Below, in pieces: positions 17,187 through 26,248 of a stretch of 64,000 bases of DNA. The notes below the pieces were generated by a model. The model was not told the origin of the DNA. It made no database searches and saw nothing but the letters and a program-made list of their open reading frames with translations. The position numbers were made by a program, and so were the translations under genes. Origin of the DNA: Streptomyces echinatus (lineage in GTDB: Bacteria > Actinomycetota > Actinomycetes > Streptomycetales > Streptomycetaceae); the NCBI RefSeq assembly GCF_014203595.1, contig NZ_JACHJK010000003.1:434001-498000 (forward strand), given 5' to 3'. How positions within the stretch are numbered: the first letter of the stretch is position 1; every line of letters starts with the position of its first letter.

Positions 17187-17915
17187 TCAGCCGGCGGCGG
17201 CCGCGCGCCCAGGACCCGGACCGTCACCGTCGGGACCGGCCGGTGTCGGCATCTCGAGGCGGCCGTCGTGGATCTCGGCGATCCGGTCGACGGCGGTGAG
17301 GTGCGCGCGGTCGTGGGTGACGAGGACGGTGGCGGTGGCCTGCCGGCGGGTGAGGCGGGTGATCAGGTCCACGACTGCGGCGCCGCGTTCGTGGTCGAGT
17401 GCGCTGGTGGGCTCGTCCACCAGGAGGACCGTCGGGTCGTTCATCAGCGCACGAGCGATGTTGACGCGCTGGCGCTGGCCCCCGGAGAGCTGGTGGGGGC
17501 GGCGGTGCGCGTGGTTCGCCAGGCCGACGGCGTCGAGCAGTTCCAGGGCCCGGCCTCTGGCCTTGGCGGGTGGGCGGCCATCGATGTGGGCCAGCACCTG
17601 GAGCTGCTCGGCCGCGGTGAGGGAGGGCAGCAGGTTGGGCTGCTGGAAGACGATGCCGATCTTGTGACGGCGCAGCTCGGTCAGCTCGCCGCGGGTCATT
17701 CCGGTGGTGCGGGTGCCGTCGATGGTGACGGTGCCGGCGTCGGGGCCGATGAGGGTGGCGGCGACGGCCAGGAGGCTGGACTTGCCGGAGCCGGACGGGC
17801 CGACGACGGCGGTCAGGGTGCCTCGGGGGACGTCCAGGGCGACGCGGTCGAGTGCGGTCAGCCGGGAGTCGCCGTCGGGGTAGCTGAGGGTGATGCCGGT
17901 CAGGTTCAGGCTCAT
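17187..17915 (-). CDS. ABC transporter ATP-binding protein (MacB/LolD type)
   Basis: A 242-residue ATPase with Walker A VVGPSGSGKSSLL, Q-loop FQQPNLLPSL, signature LSGGQRQRVNIARAL, Walker B VLLVDEPTSALD and the H-loop VTHD. This pattern is typical for ATPases partnered with FtsX-like permeases. Start at 17915 overlaps the stop of the permease gene (ATGA), showing translational coupling. The tail is Gly/Pro/Ala-rich. The operon faces a two-component system across a shared regulatory region. Confidence 0.95.
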   Translation of the reverse strand: MSLNLTGITLSYPDGDSRLTALDRVALDVPRGTLTAVVGPSGSGKSSLLAVAATLIGPDAGTVTIDGTRTTGMTRGELTELRRHKIGIVFQQPNLLPSLTAAEQLQVLAHIDGRPPAKARGRALELLDAVGLANHAHRRPHQLSGGQRQRVNIARALMNDPTVLLVDEPTSALDHERGAAVVDLITRLTRRQATATVLVTHDRAHLTAVDRIAEIHDGRLEMPTPAGPDGDGPGPGRAAAAG

Positions 17916-18994
17916 CGGGCGCTCCCCAGGGCGGTCAGCGGGTCGACGGAGGTGATGCGGCGGACGGCGAGGGCGGCTCCGAGCACGCCGAGCAGGACCG
18001 TCACCGCCGCCGGTACGAGGACGGTGGCGGGGCCGAGGACGAAGGGGACGGCTGAGCCGGCCACGGCGGCACCGATGCCGGCGGCGAGGGCGGTGCCGGT
18101 CAGCGTGCCGCAGACGAGCAGGAGGGCGGCCTGGCCGAGCGCGTCCTTGAGCAGGCCGGCGGTGGAGGCGCCCAGCGCCTTCAGGACGGCGACGTCGCCG
18201 CTGCGCTGGATGGTCCACACGGTGAAGAAGGCGCCGATGACCAGGGCGGAGATGGCGAACAGGAAAGCGCGCATCAGCTGCAGGGAGCCGTTCTCGGAGG
18301 TGTAGGAGCCGATCGCGGACAGCGAGTCGCCCTTGGAGACGGTCGTCGTGCCCGCGGCCCGGTCGGCCGCGGGGACGTCGGTCGTGGAGGTGGTGTTCAG
18401 GGCGATGACGGTCGCGGAGGGGCCGCCACCGGTGGGCGGCGCGATCCTCTGCCAGACGCCGAGGTCGGCCCAGACGACCGGGGTGTGACTGAAGTGGGCA
18501 TCGCCCCGGACGGCGCCCACCGTGAGCCGCTGTCCGGCGACGGCGAAGGTGCCGCCGCGTTCCAGGCCCAGGTCGGCGGCGGCCGTGGCGGACAGCACCG
18601 CGGTGCGGGCGTCGAGCCTGCCGCTGTCAGGGGCGAGGAAGGAGCCGGACCGCACCCCGAAGACGGTGATCCCGGCGCTCCTGTCTCCCGCGGTGGCCCT
18701 GGTGGTGGTGATGCCCAGGGGTTCGGCGCCGGTGACGCCCGGCGTTCTGGCCCACCGCTGCCACTGCCTCTCGGTGACGGTGGAATCGGCGTACGCCAGG
18801 TCCTGTCCGTCGCCGGGTGCGCCGAAGGCGATCCGGTCGGCTGGCAGGGACGTGATCGCGGAGACGTTCTGCTGTGCCAGCCCGGCGGTCAGTCCGGACA
18901 GCAGCCCGACGAGCAGGGTGATCAGTACGATGACGGTCGCCATCAGGGCGAAGCGCCCCTTGGCGAACCTGAGGTCTCTCCAGGCGACGAACAC
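17912..18994 (-). CDS. FtsX-like ABC transporter permease
   Basis: An approximately 360-residue permease with one N-terminal helix (LMATVIVLITLLVGLLSGLT), a large extracytoplasmic MacB-type domain, and three C-terminal helices beginning FLFAISALVIGAFFTVWTI with VAVLKALGAS, the family coupling motif. I chose the GTG at 18994 (FVAWRDLRFAKGRF) as the start because homologues begin there; the longer frame to 19111 has a non-conserved Arg-rich extension. Together with the overlapping ATPase it would form an exporter or a mechanotransmitting complex, plausibly for peptide antibiotic resistance. The substrate is unknown. Confidence 0.9.
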   Translation of the reverse strand: MFVAWRDLRFAKGRFALMATVIVLITLLVGLLSGLTAGLAQQNVSAITSLPADRIAFGAPGDGQDLAYADSTVTERQWQRWARTPGVTGAEPLGITTTRATAGDRSAGITVFGVRSGSFLAPDSGRLDARTAVLSATAAADLGLERGGTFAVAGQRLTVGAVRGDAHFSHTPVVWADLGVWQRIAPPTGGGPSATVIALNTTSTTDVPAADRAAGTTTVSKGDSLSAIGSYTSENGSLQLMRAFLFAISALVIGAFFTVWTIQRSGDVAVLKALGASTAGLLKDALGQAALLLVCGTLTGTALAAGIGAAVAGSAVPFVLGPATVLVPAAVTVLLGVLGAALAVRRITSVDPLTALGSAR

Positions 18995-19093
18995 GGCCTC
19001 GGCCCTGCCCTTTCCGGTGGTGGAAGCGGTACGGCTCCACCGTCGCCGCCGGGCCCCGGTGCGGGCATCCGGCTCAGGACGGCATTCCAGGGG

Positions 19094-19125
19094 CCGAAAG
19101 GCGGGGCACAAGTTGTAACTTTCGG
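19094..19125. promoter_or_regulatory. Nested palindromic operator candidate between ABC operon and sensor kinase
   Basis: CCGAAAG (19094-19100) and CTTTCGG (19119-19125) are perfect inverted arms. Inside them lies AAGTTGTAACTT (19110-19121), arms AAGTT/AACTT. The element lies about 100 bases before the permease start and 33 bases before the kinase start, as expected for a site bound by the neighbouring NarL-type response regulator. Confidence 0.5.
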
Positions 19126-19157
19126 CAGAGGCGTGGGCCGGTGAGGTTCCTTAGCCT

Positions 19158-20387
19158 GTGAGGACCGTGAACACCACCGCCCTCACCCTGACCCCGACCA
19201 CCCGGGCCCTGGCCTGGTGCCTGCATCTGCTGGTCGTCGCCCTGCTCACCCTGGCCGCGGTCCGCGCCGTCGTCGGCGGGCGGCCGCATGCGGGGGTGAC
19301 CGTCGCCGTGGCCGTGCTCTGCGGGCTTGTCTACTCGGCGGGGCCGCTCCTGCCCCGCGTCCGTGGCTCGCGGCGGGCAGCCGCGCTGTGGCTGGCCGCG
19401 GTGGGCCTGGTCTGGCTGGCGCTGCTCGTCCTGTCGGCCGACGCCGTCTGGGTCGCCTTCCCGCTCTACTTCCTCCAGCTTCACCTGCTGTCCCGGCGCG
19501 CCGGCCTCGTCACGGTGGCGGTCACCGCGATCGCGGCCATCGTCGGCTTCGCCGCCCATCAGGACCTGTTCAGCCCGGCCATGGCCATCGGCCCGGCGCT
19601 GGGCGCCGCGGTGGCCGTCGCCGTGGTATGGGGTTATCAGGCCCTGTACCGGGAGAGCGAGCACCGCCGCCGGCTGATCGAGGAGCTCACCGCGACCCGC
19701 GCCGAGCTCGCCGCCGCCCAGCACACCGCCGGTGTGCTGGCCGAACGCGAACGTCTGGCCCACGAGATCCACGACACCCTCGCCCAGGGCCTGACCAGCA
19801 TCCAACTGCTGCTCCGGGCCGCCGAGCGCGTTCTTCCCGAGCGGCCCGAGGCCGCCGCCCGCCACATGGACCAGGCCCGCCAGACCGCCCTGGACAATCT
19901 CGCCGAGGCCCGCCGTTTCGTGGCCGCCCTCGCCCCGCCCGCCCTGGACGGCGCGACGCTGGCGGACGCGCTTCGCCGCCTGTGCGACACCACCGGCGCC
20001 CACCACCGGCTCACCGTGCGCTTCCGCCTCGACGGCACCCCGGCACCGCTGCCGACCACGTACGAGGTCGCCCTGCTGCGCATCGCCCAGTCCGCCCTCG
20101 CCAACACGGTCCACCACGCGCACGCCACCGCCATGGACGTCACCCTCGACTACACCGGCGGACAGGTCGCCCTCGAGGTCGTCGACGACGGCACCGGGTT
20201 CGACGCGGCAGGACTGCCCGACCCCGGCCCCGAAGGCGGCGGCTTCGGCCTGACCGCCATGCGCGCACGCGCCCACGCCCTCGGCGGCACCCTGGCCCTC
20301 GCGTCCGTCCCCGGGCACGGCACCACGCTGACCGCCCGGCTGCCCCTGACCCCGTCCGCCGCGACCGAGCCCGAGGCCCGCCTGTGA
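19158..20387 (+). CDS. NarL/DesK-type sensor histidine kinase
   Basis: A 409-residue kinase with about five to six membrane helices in residues 15-160, a dimerisation region with phosphoacceptor H205 (RERLAHEIHDTLAQGLTSIQ, HisKA_3 type), and a HATPase domain with ALANTVHHA (N box) and DDGTGFD, GGGFGLTAMR (G boxes). GTG start; a second GTG at 19167 is possible with GAGG very close. Its stop overlaps the start of the response regulator. The presence of an exporter on the opposite strand suggests envelope-stress sensing, which is inference. Confidence 0.93.
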   Translation: MRTVNTTALTLTPTTRALAWCLHLLVVALLTLAAVRAVVGGRPHAGVTVAVAVLCGLVYSAGPLLPRVRGSRRAAALWLAAVGLVWLALLVLSADAVWVAFPLYFLQLHLLSRRAGLVTVAVTAIAAIVGFAAHQDLFSPAMAIGPALGAAVAVAVVWGYQALYRESEHRRRLIEELTATRAELAAAQHTAGVLAERERLAHEIHDTLAQGLTSIQLLLRAAERVLPERPEAAARHMDQARQTALDNLAEARRFVAALAPPALDGATLADALRRLCDTTGAHHRLTVRFRLDGTPAPLPTTYEVALLRIAQSALANTVHHAHATAMDVTLDYTGGQVALEVVDDGTGFDAAGLPDPGPEGGGFGLTAMRARAHALGGTLALASVPGHGTTLTARLPLTPSAATEPEARL

Positions 20388-21019
20388 CCGACACGCCCAT
20401 CCGCCTCCTGCTGGCCGACGACCACCCCGTGGTCCGGGCCGGTCTGCGGGCCGTGCTGGAGACCGAGCCGGGCCTCACCGTGGTGGCGGAGGCCGCCACC
20501 GCCGAGGACGCCGTCGCCCGGGCCGCCGCCGGCGACGTCGACGTGGTGCTCATGGACCTCCGGTTCGGCAAGGGCATGGGCGGTGCCCAGGCCACCGCCG
20601 CCATCACCGCGCGCCCCGGCGCACCCCGGGTACTGATCGTCACCACCTACGACTCCGACGCCGACACGCTGCCCGCCATCGAAGCCGGTGCCACCGGCTA
20701 CCTGCTCAAGGACGCACCGCCCGAGGAACTGGCCGCCGCGGTCCGTACCGCCGCCGCCGGCCGCACCGCCCTGGCCCCCACGGTCGCGGCACGGCTCATG
20801 AACCGGCTGCGCGCACCCGGCACCGCCCTGACCGCCCGGGAGACCGAAGTCCTGGTCTTGGTCGCCGAGGGGCTGTCCAACCAGGCGATCGGCGAACGCC
20901 TCCATCTCACCGAGGGAACCGTGAAGTCGCACCTGACCCGCGTCTACACCAAGCTCGACGTCGACTCACGCACCGCCGCCGTCGCCGCCGCCACCGGTCT
21001 CGGCCTCATCCGCCGCTGA
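20384..21019 (+). CDS. NarL/FixJ-type response regulator
   Basis: A 211-residue two-domain response regulator. The receiver has acidic residues D12/D13, phospho-acceptor D58 (VVLMDLRFG) and K109 (GYLLKDAPPEEL). The C-terminal LuxR helix-turn-helix is LTARETEVLVLVAEGLSNQA followed by IGERLHLTEGTVKSHL. GTG at 20384 overlaps the kinase stop codon, so translation is coupled. It probably controls the divergent ABC operon through the palindromes at 19094-19125. Confidence 0.95.
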   Translation: MTDTPIRLLLADDHPVVRAGLRAVLETEPGLTVVAEAATAEDAVARAAAGDVDVVLMDLRFGKGMGGAQATAAITARPGAPRVLIVTTYDSDADTLPAIEAGATGYLLKDAPPEELAAAVRTAAAGRTALAPTVAARLMNRLRAPGTALTARETEVLVLVAEGLSNQAIGERLHLTEGTVKSHLTRVYTKLDVDSRTAAVAAATGLGLIRR

Positions 21020-21120
21020 CCCGGCACCGCCGGCGACGAGCGCCGCCCGGGCCTGTCTCACCGCCGGCGGGGATGATCTGCGAGCCGTCCGGGTCACGGC
21101 CGGCGCCATGGCGCGTCGGG

Positions 21121-21978
21121 TCACCGGGGGCCGTCGGCCGGCCACCGTCGGGACGGCAGCCCCCGCACGAGGGTCCGGGCCGCCGCGAACTCTTCGCGGC
21201 TCGCCTGCTCGGCCTGGTCCACATAGCCGTACGCGTCGTCGCCGACGGGGATCCGGACGGGCAGGGGCACGTCGGCGGCCACCATGTCGAGGACCGCCGC
21301 CGCGAAGTCGTCGGGGTGGCCGGTCTCGGGGTTGTCGGCGACGCCGCGGGTGCCTTCCAGCATCTCGCGATTGGTCACGTCGTAGGCGGGGACCCGGTGG
21401 CGCGCCTCGGCCAGGGAGATGCCGTAGCGCGTGGCGAACATGCCCGGTTCGAGCACGGTGACCCGGATGTTGTGCGGGGCGCCCTCGATGGCCAGGGCCT
21501 GGCTCATGCCTTCGAGAGCGTGTTTGCCGGCGACGTAGGCCGCGAGACCGGGGAAGGCCATGCGGCCCACCACCGAGGAGACGTTGAGGATGTGGCCGTT
21601 CCCCTGGGCCCGCATCAGCGGCAGGACCAGCCGGGTGAGGCGCCAGGGACCGATCAGGAGGGTCTCCAGCTGGTCGCGCAGCTCGGTGTCCGAGACCTCC
21701 TCGACCGCGCCGAAGAGCCCGGCACCGGCGTTGTTGACGAGGATGTCGATGCCGCCGAGCCGGTCGGCCGCGGTGCGCACCGCCTCCTCGCAGGAGGCGG
21801 CGTCACGCAGTTCGAGGCGGAGCGGGACGACGCGGTCCGGCCAGGCGGCGGCCAGTTCGTCCAGGCCGGCGGTCCGACGGGCGGTGACCGCCAGTGAGTG
21901 TCCGGCCCGCGCCGCGGCCGTGGCCAGCGCGCGCCCGAGGCCGGAGGAGCATCCCGTGACCAGCCAGCGTCTCCCCAT
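21121..21978 (-). CDS. Short-chain dehydrogenase/reductase
   Basis: A 285-residue classical SDR. The cofactor motif is TGCSSGLG (residues 8-15), NNAG follows at 82-85, and the catalytic S134/S135, Y148 and K152 are in NVSSVVGRM and YVAGK. Its overall style (GLFGAVEEVSDTELRDQLET) fits NADP-dependent oxidoreductases that act on hydroxy or keto compounds. ATG at 21978 with GGGGG four bases upstream. It converges on the response regulator gene without an evident operon partner. Confidence 0.92.
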   Translation of the reverse strand: MGRRWLVTGCSSGLGRALATAAARAGHSLAVTARRTAGLDELAAAWPDRVVPLRLELRDAASCEEAVRTAADRLGGIDILVNNAGAGLFGAVEEVSDTELRDQLETLLIGPWRLTRLVLPLMRAQGNGHILNVSSVVGRMAFPGLAAYVAGKHALEGMSQALAIEGAPHNIRVTVLEPGMFATRYGISLAEARHRVPAYDVTNREMLEGTRGVADNPETGHPDDFAAAVLDMVAADVPLPVRIPVGDDAYGYVDQAEQASREEFAAARTLVRGLPSRRWPADGPR

Positions 21979-22495
21979 CGTTCCCCCGCCCTCATCGACT
22001 CGCTTCGGCGGGCCGTGGTGTCCGCGGTGAGCGAGGCGGGGTCGCCTTGCCGTCCGTCGGCCGTACGCGCCGTTCCGCCGCCGCGCCGGTCCCGTGCCCG
22101 TGTCGTCCTGCGCCGCTCGGGAGCGAGCAGGGCAGGGCAGTCCGCGAGGACTGCGACTGCCCGGTCCGAGGGAGCAGTTCATAGTCACGGGGTCTTGGGC
22201 GCTCGGCCATCCCTCGTGCGGAAGCACGCGCGGGCGCTCCGTCGCACGGTGGGCGCAGAGCGTGGCACGAGCGGGTCCGAGGCGGACGTCGCGGCCGGGC
22301 CGTTCGTCGGCGTTCGTCGAGGGCGGTTCGGAAGTGGTCGGTTCCGGACGAGGCGTCCGGCTGGACGGTCCCGCGGGCGTCGGAGCGGCCGGCGGAGCCC
22401 GGTGACGCGTGCCGCGGTCTGTTCTGTCTCGGGCACCGGTGTGGAGTCGCCGTGCATCGCTCCTCCCTGCCGAGGCGCCCTTCCCTCGCGCGGCC
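21979..22495. other. Intergenic region without a supportable gene
   Basis: About 520 bases between the SDR start and the terminator of the lipoprotein gene. All open frames here are Arg- and Pro-rich and do not resemble proteins. Promoter elements for the SDR gene must lie at its left end; I could not define them. Confidence 0.5.
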
Positions 22496-22533
22496 GCCGC
22501 CGTCCCCGGCCCGGCCTGGACGGGGACGGCGGC
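22496..22533 (-). terminator. Strong terminator of the lipoprotein gene
   Basis: GCCGCCGTCCCCG (22496-22508) and CGGGGACGGCGGC (22521-22533) form a perfect 13-bp stem with a 12-base loop, twelve bases past the lipoprotein stop codon. Confidence 0.85.
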
Positions 22534-22544
22534 GAGCCGGGGTG

Positions 22545-23339
22545 TCAGCCGCCGAGCTTGGAGGTGTCCATGACCTCGCCGGCCGGCGGGGCCGTGACGG
22601 TGACCGGCTCGTTGAACGCCAGGAAATCGAACGAGCCCGGCTCCTTGCCGCCCTTGACGGCCATCCTGAGCGCGTACGGCTCGCCTTCGGCCGCCACCAG
22701 GAGGGTCTGCGTCTCGGCGCCGTCCTTCCCGGTGAGCGTCACCGCGGACGTGCCGTTGACCTGGGTGTCCGCACCCCGGGTGAGGCGGGCTTCGTCCTTG
22801 TCCTTCTCGAACATCGTGTCGATGTCGCAGAAGGGGAACTGGTCGTCAGCCTGGCCCTTGCCCGACGGCATCTTGAGCCAGCGGCCCTTGAGCAGCTCCG
22901 TCAGGGCCTTCGTCTCCTCGGCGGACGAGCCCTCCTCGCCGCCCATCTGCTGCCAGAACTTCTCGTCACCCTTCATGTAGGTGGCGCCGCCGGCCTGACG
23001 GACGTCGGCGGCCGCGCCCCCGACGGTGAAGGTCCCCTGGCAGTCACCCTTCTTGGCGACGGCGAAGTCGAAGGTCATCTGCTTGCCGTCGGTGGTCATG
23101 CCGCCCTTGACCTTGAACGAGTCCAGCTTCGTCATGGCCACGCGGGCCTTTTCGGAGATCTGGGACCCGGTCAGACCCTTGAACGGATCGGCCGGCTTCG
23201 CGGGCGACGGCGTGGCGGAGGCGGAGACGGAGTCGCCTGCCCCCTTGTCGTCGGTCTTCTTGTCGTCTCCGCACGCGGTGAGCGTCGTCACCGCCGTCAT
23301 GGAGAGGGCTGCCGCAGCCAGGAGAGTGCGCTTGTTCAC
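22545..23339 (-). CDS. Secreted lipoprotein, LppX/LprG-like
   Basis: A 264-residue exported lipoprotein. The signal peptide MNKRTLLAAAALSMTAVTTL ends in a lipobox (LTAC) with C23 as the lipidated residue, followed by an acidic/Lys spacer and a Ser/Pro/Ala linker. The rest is rich in short beta strands (FKVKGGMTTDGKQMTFDFAV, with two paired cysteines), like lipid-carrying LppX/LprG proteins. GTG start at 23339 with AAGGGG upstream. It is monocistronic and ends at a strong hairpin. The ligand is unknown. Confidence 0.85.
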   Translation of the reverse strand: MNKRTLLAAAALSMTAVTTLTACGDDKKTDDKGAGDSVSASATPSPAKPADPFKGLTGSQISEKARVAMTKLDSFKVKGGMTTDGKQMTFDFAVAKKGDCQGTFTVGGAAADVRQAGGATYMKGDEKFWQQMGGEEGSSAEETKALTELLKGRWLKMPSGKGQADDQFPFCDIDTMFEKDKDEARLTRGADTQVNGTSAVTLTGKDGAETQTLLVAAEGEPYALRMAVKGGKEPGSFDFLAFNEPVTVTAPPAGEVMDTSKLGG

Positions 23340-23412
23340 CTTTGTTACCCCTTAAACAATCTGCTCGCTGGTCTGACTCGGCAGTCGCACAAAGGGATGC
23401 GGTGACCGGCAG

Positions 23413-23426
23413 GTGATCCGGATCAC
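23413..23426. promoter_or_regulatory. Perfect palindrome upstream of lipoprotein gene
   Basis: GTGATCCGGATCAC is a 14-base perfect palindrome about 75 bases before the lipoprotein start and just past the stop of the leftward SpoIIE-like gene. It could be an operator for the lipoprotein or a small terminator for the upstream gene. Confidence 0.35.
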
Positions 23427-23438
23427 TTCTGACGTGGC

Positions 23439-25511
23439 CTACCGCCGCGGTTCGACCGTCTGCTCGGTCCAGATGGTCTTGGCCTCGGCCGAGTAGCGCG
23501 CTCCCCACGCCTCGGCCAGCTGCGCGACGATGTAGAGCCCCCGTCCGCCTTCGTCCGTGGTGCGGGCGTGCCTCAGGTGCGGTGCGGTGGCGCCCGAGTC
23601 GCTCACTTCGCAGGTCAGGGTGCGGTCCAGGATCAGGCGCAACTCCAGAGGCGGGGTGCCGTAGCGGATCGCGTTGGTGACCAGTTCGCTGACGATGAGT
23701 TCGGTGTTGAACGCGGTCTCCGCCGCCACGCTCCAGTCGGCGAGCTTGTCGGTGGTGAAGCCACGGGCCGATGCGGCGGCGCTGAGTTCGTTGCCCAGCG
23801 GGCAGGTGGCCACCCGGTCGGGCGGGAAGGCTCGGGTGCGGGCCAGGAGCAGGACGGCGCCGCCGGCCGCGGTGGCTTCCGGGAGAGCGCGAACGACGTC
23901 CTCGCACAGCTGATGGAGCAGCGAGTCGGTGAGTGCGCGGGCTCTGCGCAGCGGGCCGGTGGTGCTCTTCAGATGGGCGGTCAGCGCGCGGGTGGCGGGA
24001 AAGGCGACGACGCTGCCCGGTGGGATGCGGATGTCGGTCGCGGCGAAGGGGGCCTGGTCCCGGCTGCCGAGCCGGGGGCCGCAGGCGAGGTCCGGCTGGT
24101 CGACCGTGCCGTCGGGGTGGGCGATGACAGGGCCGGGGTGGCCGGCCCGGGCGATGGTGCAGGTCGTCGTCAGCGGGTCGTACACGGCGTAGACGCAGCC
24201 GGCGGTGAGCGGCAGGCGGCCGGGCGCCTGTGCCACCCCCTCGGTCATCAGGAAGTTCACGGTGTCGTTGAGCCGCGCGAGCAGGTCGGCGGGCTCCAGG
24301 CCGAGGGCGGCCAGTGTGTGGATCACCGTACGCAGTTGGCCCATGGCCGCCGTGGCGTGGATGTCGCCGCCGGAGACCGACCCGGTCACCAGTGCCGTTC
24401 GGGCGCCGGACAGGGGGATGGTGTCGTACCATGCGCTCTCGTCGCCGCCGGGACGGGTGATCCCGTCCACTTCGAGCGCCGCCTGAGAGGCGACGTGCGC
24501 CGGGGGCATGTGCCTCAGGACGGTGGCGGCCACCGAGTGGTCCCGTGCGTACCGTCTGGCGTTGTCGACGGACAGCGCGGTGTGCAGGGCGAAGTCCCGG
24601 GCGAGGAGTGCGTCGTTCTGGTCGTAGGGGCTTCGCCGGGCGGTGCGGTACAGGCTGACCAGGCCGATCACCCCGTCGCGCACCGTCAGGGGAACGACGA
24701 GGAGGGAGCGGACGCCTGATTCGCGGATGGCCCAGGCGATGTGCGGGTCGCTGTCCAGCCAGTCGGCTCCCGACGCGATGGCGACGGTCAGGGGGCGTCG
24801 CTCCGCCAGGGCCCGGCTGTAGGGGCTGGGGAACGGCAGGAGGCCCACATGCCCCAGCGGATGGGCCTGGGGCTGGTCCTCCCCCGCGCCGCTCAGGAAG
24901 GCGGACCGCCGCAGCGTGAGACGGCTGAGGAGCGGAGCGGGCGGTGGCTCGTCCCCCGCGACCACGGCTTCCACCAGCTCCACGACCACGACATCGGCGA
25001 AGACCGGCACGAGCGCGTGGGCCAGCTCTCGGCATGTCGCCACCATGTCCAGGGTGCGTCCCACGCCCTCCCGGACCTTGTCGAGTACGGCCAGCCGGGC
25101 CTGGGCCCGTTCCCGCTCGGTGACGTCCAGGACCGTGATGCACAGGCCGAGCACCGCGCCGTCACCGGCCAGGAGACGGAACGCGGACAGCTCGTACAGA
25201 CGCTCCTGTCCCCCGTGGGCCGGCGGCCTCGCTCGTACGATCCGTCCCCGCACGGGCACGCCGGTCTCGAGCACCCGCCGTGCGAGAGCCTCGGCGACGT
25301 CCGTGTCGATCACATGGTGGGAAGCGGGAAACGCGCGTCCCACGACGTCTTCTTCCCGCATGCCCTGCATGGCGGGTGTCGCGGTGTTGATGCGCACGAC
25401 GCACAGCTCGCTGTCCAGTACGGCCAGCCCGACCGGCGCCTGGGTGAAGAGTGCGTCCAAGACCACGGCCCCGGCGTCGCCGGCGCCTGGGAAATCATCG
25501 GCGTCGGCCAC
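23439..25511 (-). CDS. PAS-GAF-SpoIIE-HATPase multi-domain regulator, phosphatase domain probably inactive
   Basis: A 690-residue regulator. A PAS domain (about 20-140, LFTQAPVGLAVLDSELCVVR) is followed by a GAF domain (about 160-330), a SpoIIE/PP2C domain (about 340-560) and a C-terminal HATPase like RsbW (about 580-685). The HATPase is intact: ELVTNAIRYG, EVSDSGATAP, DEGGRGLYIV. The PP2C domain has lost expected metal-binding aspartates (GSVSGGD for GDVSGHG, AFPATRAL for a TDGL motif). GTG at 25511 has AAGGAGG seven bases upstream, an excellent site. Such proteins control SigB/F-type sigma factors through anti-anti-sigma factors, possibly including the one at 53677-54522. Confidence 0.9.
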   Translation of the reverse strand: MADADDFPGAGDAGAVVLDALFTQAPVGLAVLDSELCVVRINTATPAMQGMREEDVVGRAFPASHHVIDTDVAEALARRVLETGVPVRGRIVRARPPAHGGQERLYELSAFRLLAGDGAVLGLCITVLDVTERERAQARLAVLDKVREGVGRTLDMVATCRELAHALVPVFADVVVVELVEAVVAGDEPPPAPLLSRLTLRRSAFLSGAGEDQPQAHPLGHVGLLPFPSPYSRALAERRPLTVAIASGADWLDSDPHIAWAIRESGVRSLLVVPLTVRDGVIGLVSLYRTARRSPYDQNDALLARDFALHTALSVDNARRYARDHSVAATVLRHMPPAHVASQAALEVDGITRPGGDESAWYDTIPLSGARTALVTGSVSGGDIHATAAMGQLRTVIHTLAALGLEPADLLARLNDTVNFLMTEGVAQAPGRLPLTAGCVYAVYDPLTTTCTIARAGHPGPVIAHPDGTVDQPDLACGPRLGSRDQAPFAATDIRIPPGSVVAFPATRALTAHLKSTTGPLRRARALTDSLLHQLCEDVVRALPEATAAGGAVLLLARTRAFPPDRVATCPLGNELSAAASARGFTTDKLADWSVAAETAFNTELIVSELVTNAIRYGTPPLELRLILDRTLTCEVSDSGATAPHLRHARTTDEGGRGLYIVAQLAEAWGARYSAEAKTIWTEQTVEPRR

Positions 25512-25686
25512 GGAGTCACCTCCTTCGCACCCCGAAGGCAGTGCCCTTCCGGTGTACTCCGGCACCGAGAACCTGGCCACCGCAGAGCTTCCCGGACGGC
25601 AGGCCGGATGCGACCGGCAAGCGGAATCGGTGGCCGGGTGGAACGATGGTCAATGGTCCTGGCACCTGAATCACCGGGGAGCGGAC

Positions 25687-26220
25687 ATGGAGATCAAGCC
25701 GCAGGCAGCCGTGATCCCCGACGACACGCGGCAACTCGAACAGGGCAAGTACGGCCCCATCTTCCCGAAGACACCGGCGTGTTACGGCTTCACCATCGTC
25801 GCGGACGTCAAGCCGGGGCGCGCGGACGCCATCCGCGGGTACGGTCAGGCGCTGGTCGAGAAACTGGAGCAGGATCCCGAGCTCCTCGAACCCCTGAAGC
25901 TGCACTACCTGCGGTGGGTCCTGTTCGACGACGACAAGCGCTTCATGTACCAGGGAATCTTCGACACCGACTTCGACAAATACACCGAGGACGCTGTCAT
26001 GCTGTTCACGAAGGCCGGTGTGAACACCGTCTTCGAGAACCTGGAGGGATTTCCCGAGGACTGGAAGACGAATCCCGACGCGTTCGTCAGGTTCGTGCGG
26101 GCGCATCACTGTCCGAGCTTCCTGGAATACGGTGAGTATCCGTATGTGACGGGGGACGAGATCAAAAAGGCGCTGCGGGTCAAGAGCGCTCTGTCCGAGA
26201 TGCTCGACCAGATGCAGTGA
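25687..26220 (+). CDS. Conserved hypothetical protein, first gene of the DyP operon
   Basis: A 177-residue soluble protein starting MEIKPQAAVIPDDTRQLEQG. It has an alpha-beta pattern typical of a dimeric alpha-beta barrel (PACYGFTIVADVKPGRADAI; LHYLRWVLFDDDKRFMYQGI) but no catalytic motif I recognise. The fold suggests relation to chlorite-dismutase- or DyP-like ferredoxin-like barrels, an inference. It lies 28 bases before the next gene and within 1.1 kb of the DyP peroxidase, all co-oriented. The start is the ATG at 25687; upstream reading frame is antisense to the previous gene. Confidence 0.8.
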   Translation: MEIKPQAAVIPDDTRQLEQGKYGPIFPKTPACYGFTIVADVKPGRADAIRGYGQALVEKLEQDPELLEPLKLHYLRWVLFDDDKRFMYQGIFDTDFDKYTEDAVMLFTKAGVNTVFENLEGFPEDWKTNPDAFVRFVRAHHCPSFLEYGEYPYVTGDEIKKALRVKSALSEMLDQMQ

Positions 26221-26248
26221 ATGGGCACCGCGATCGGAGACGGTCGAC

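Noticed and set aside
21979..22495. A 90-codon minus-strand frame at 22185-22457.
   Set aside because: Composition is Arg/Pro/Thr-rich without hydrophobic core, and no ribosome site precedes it.
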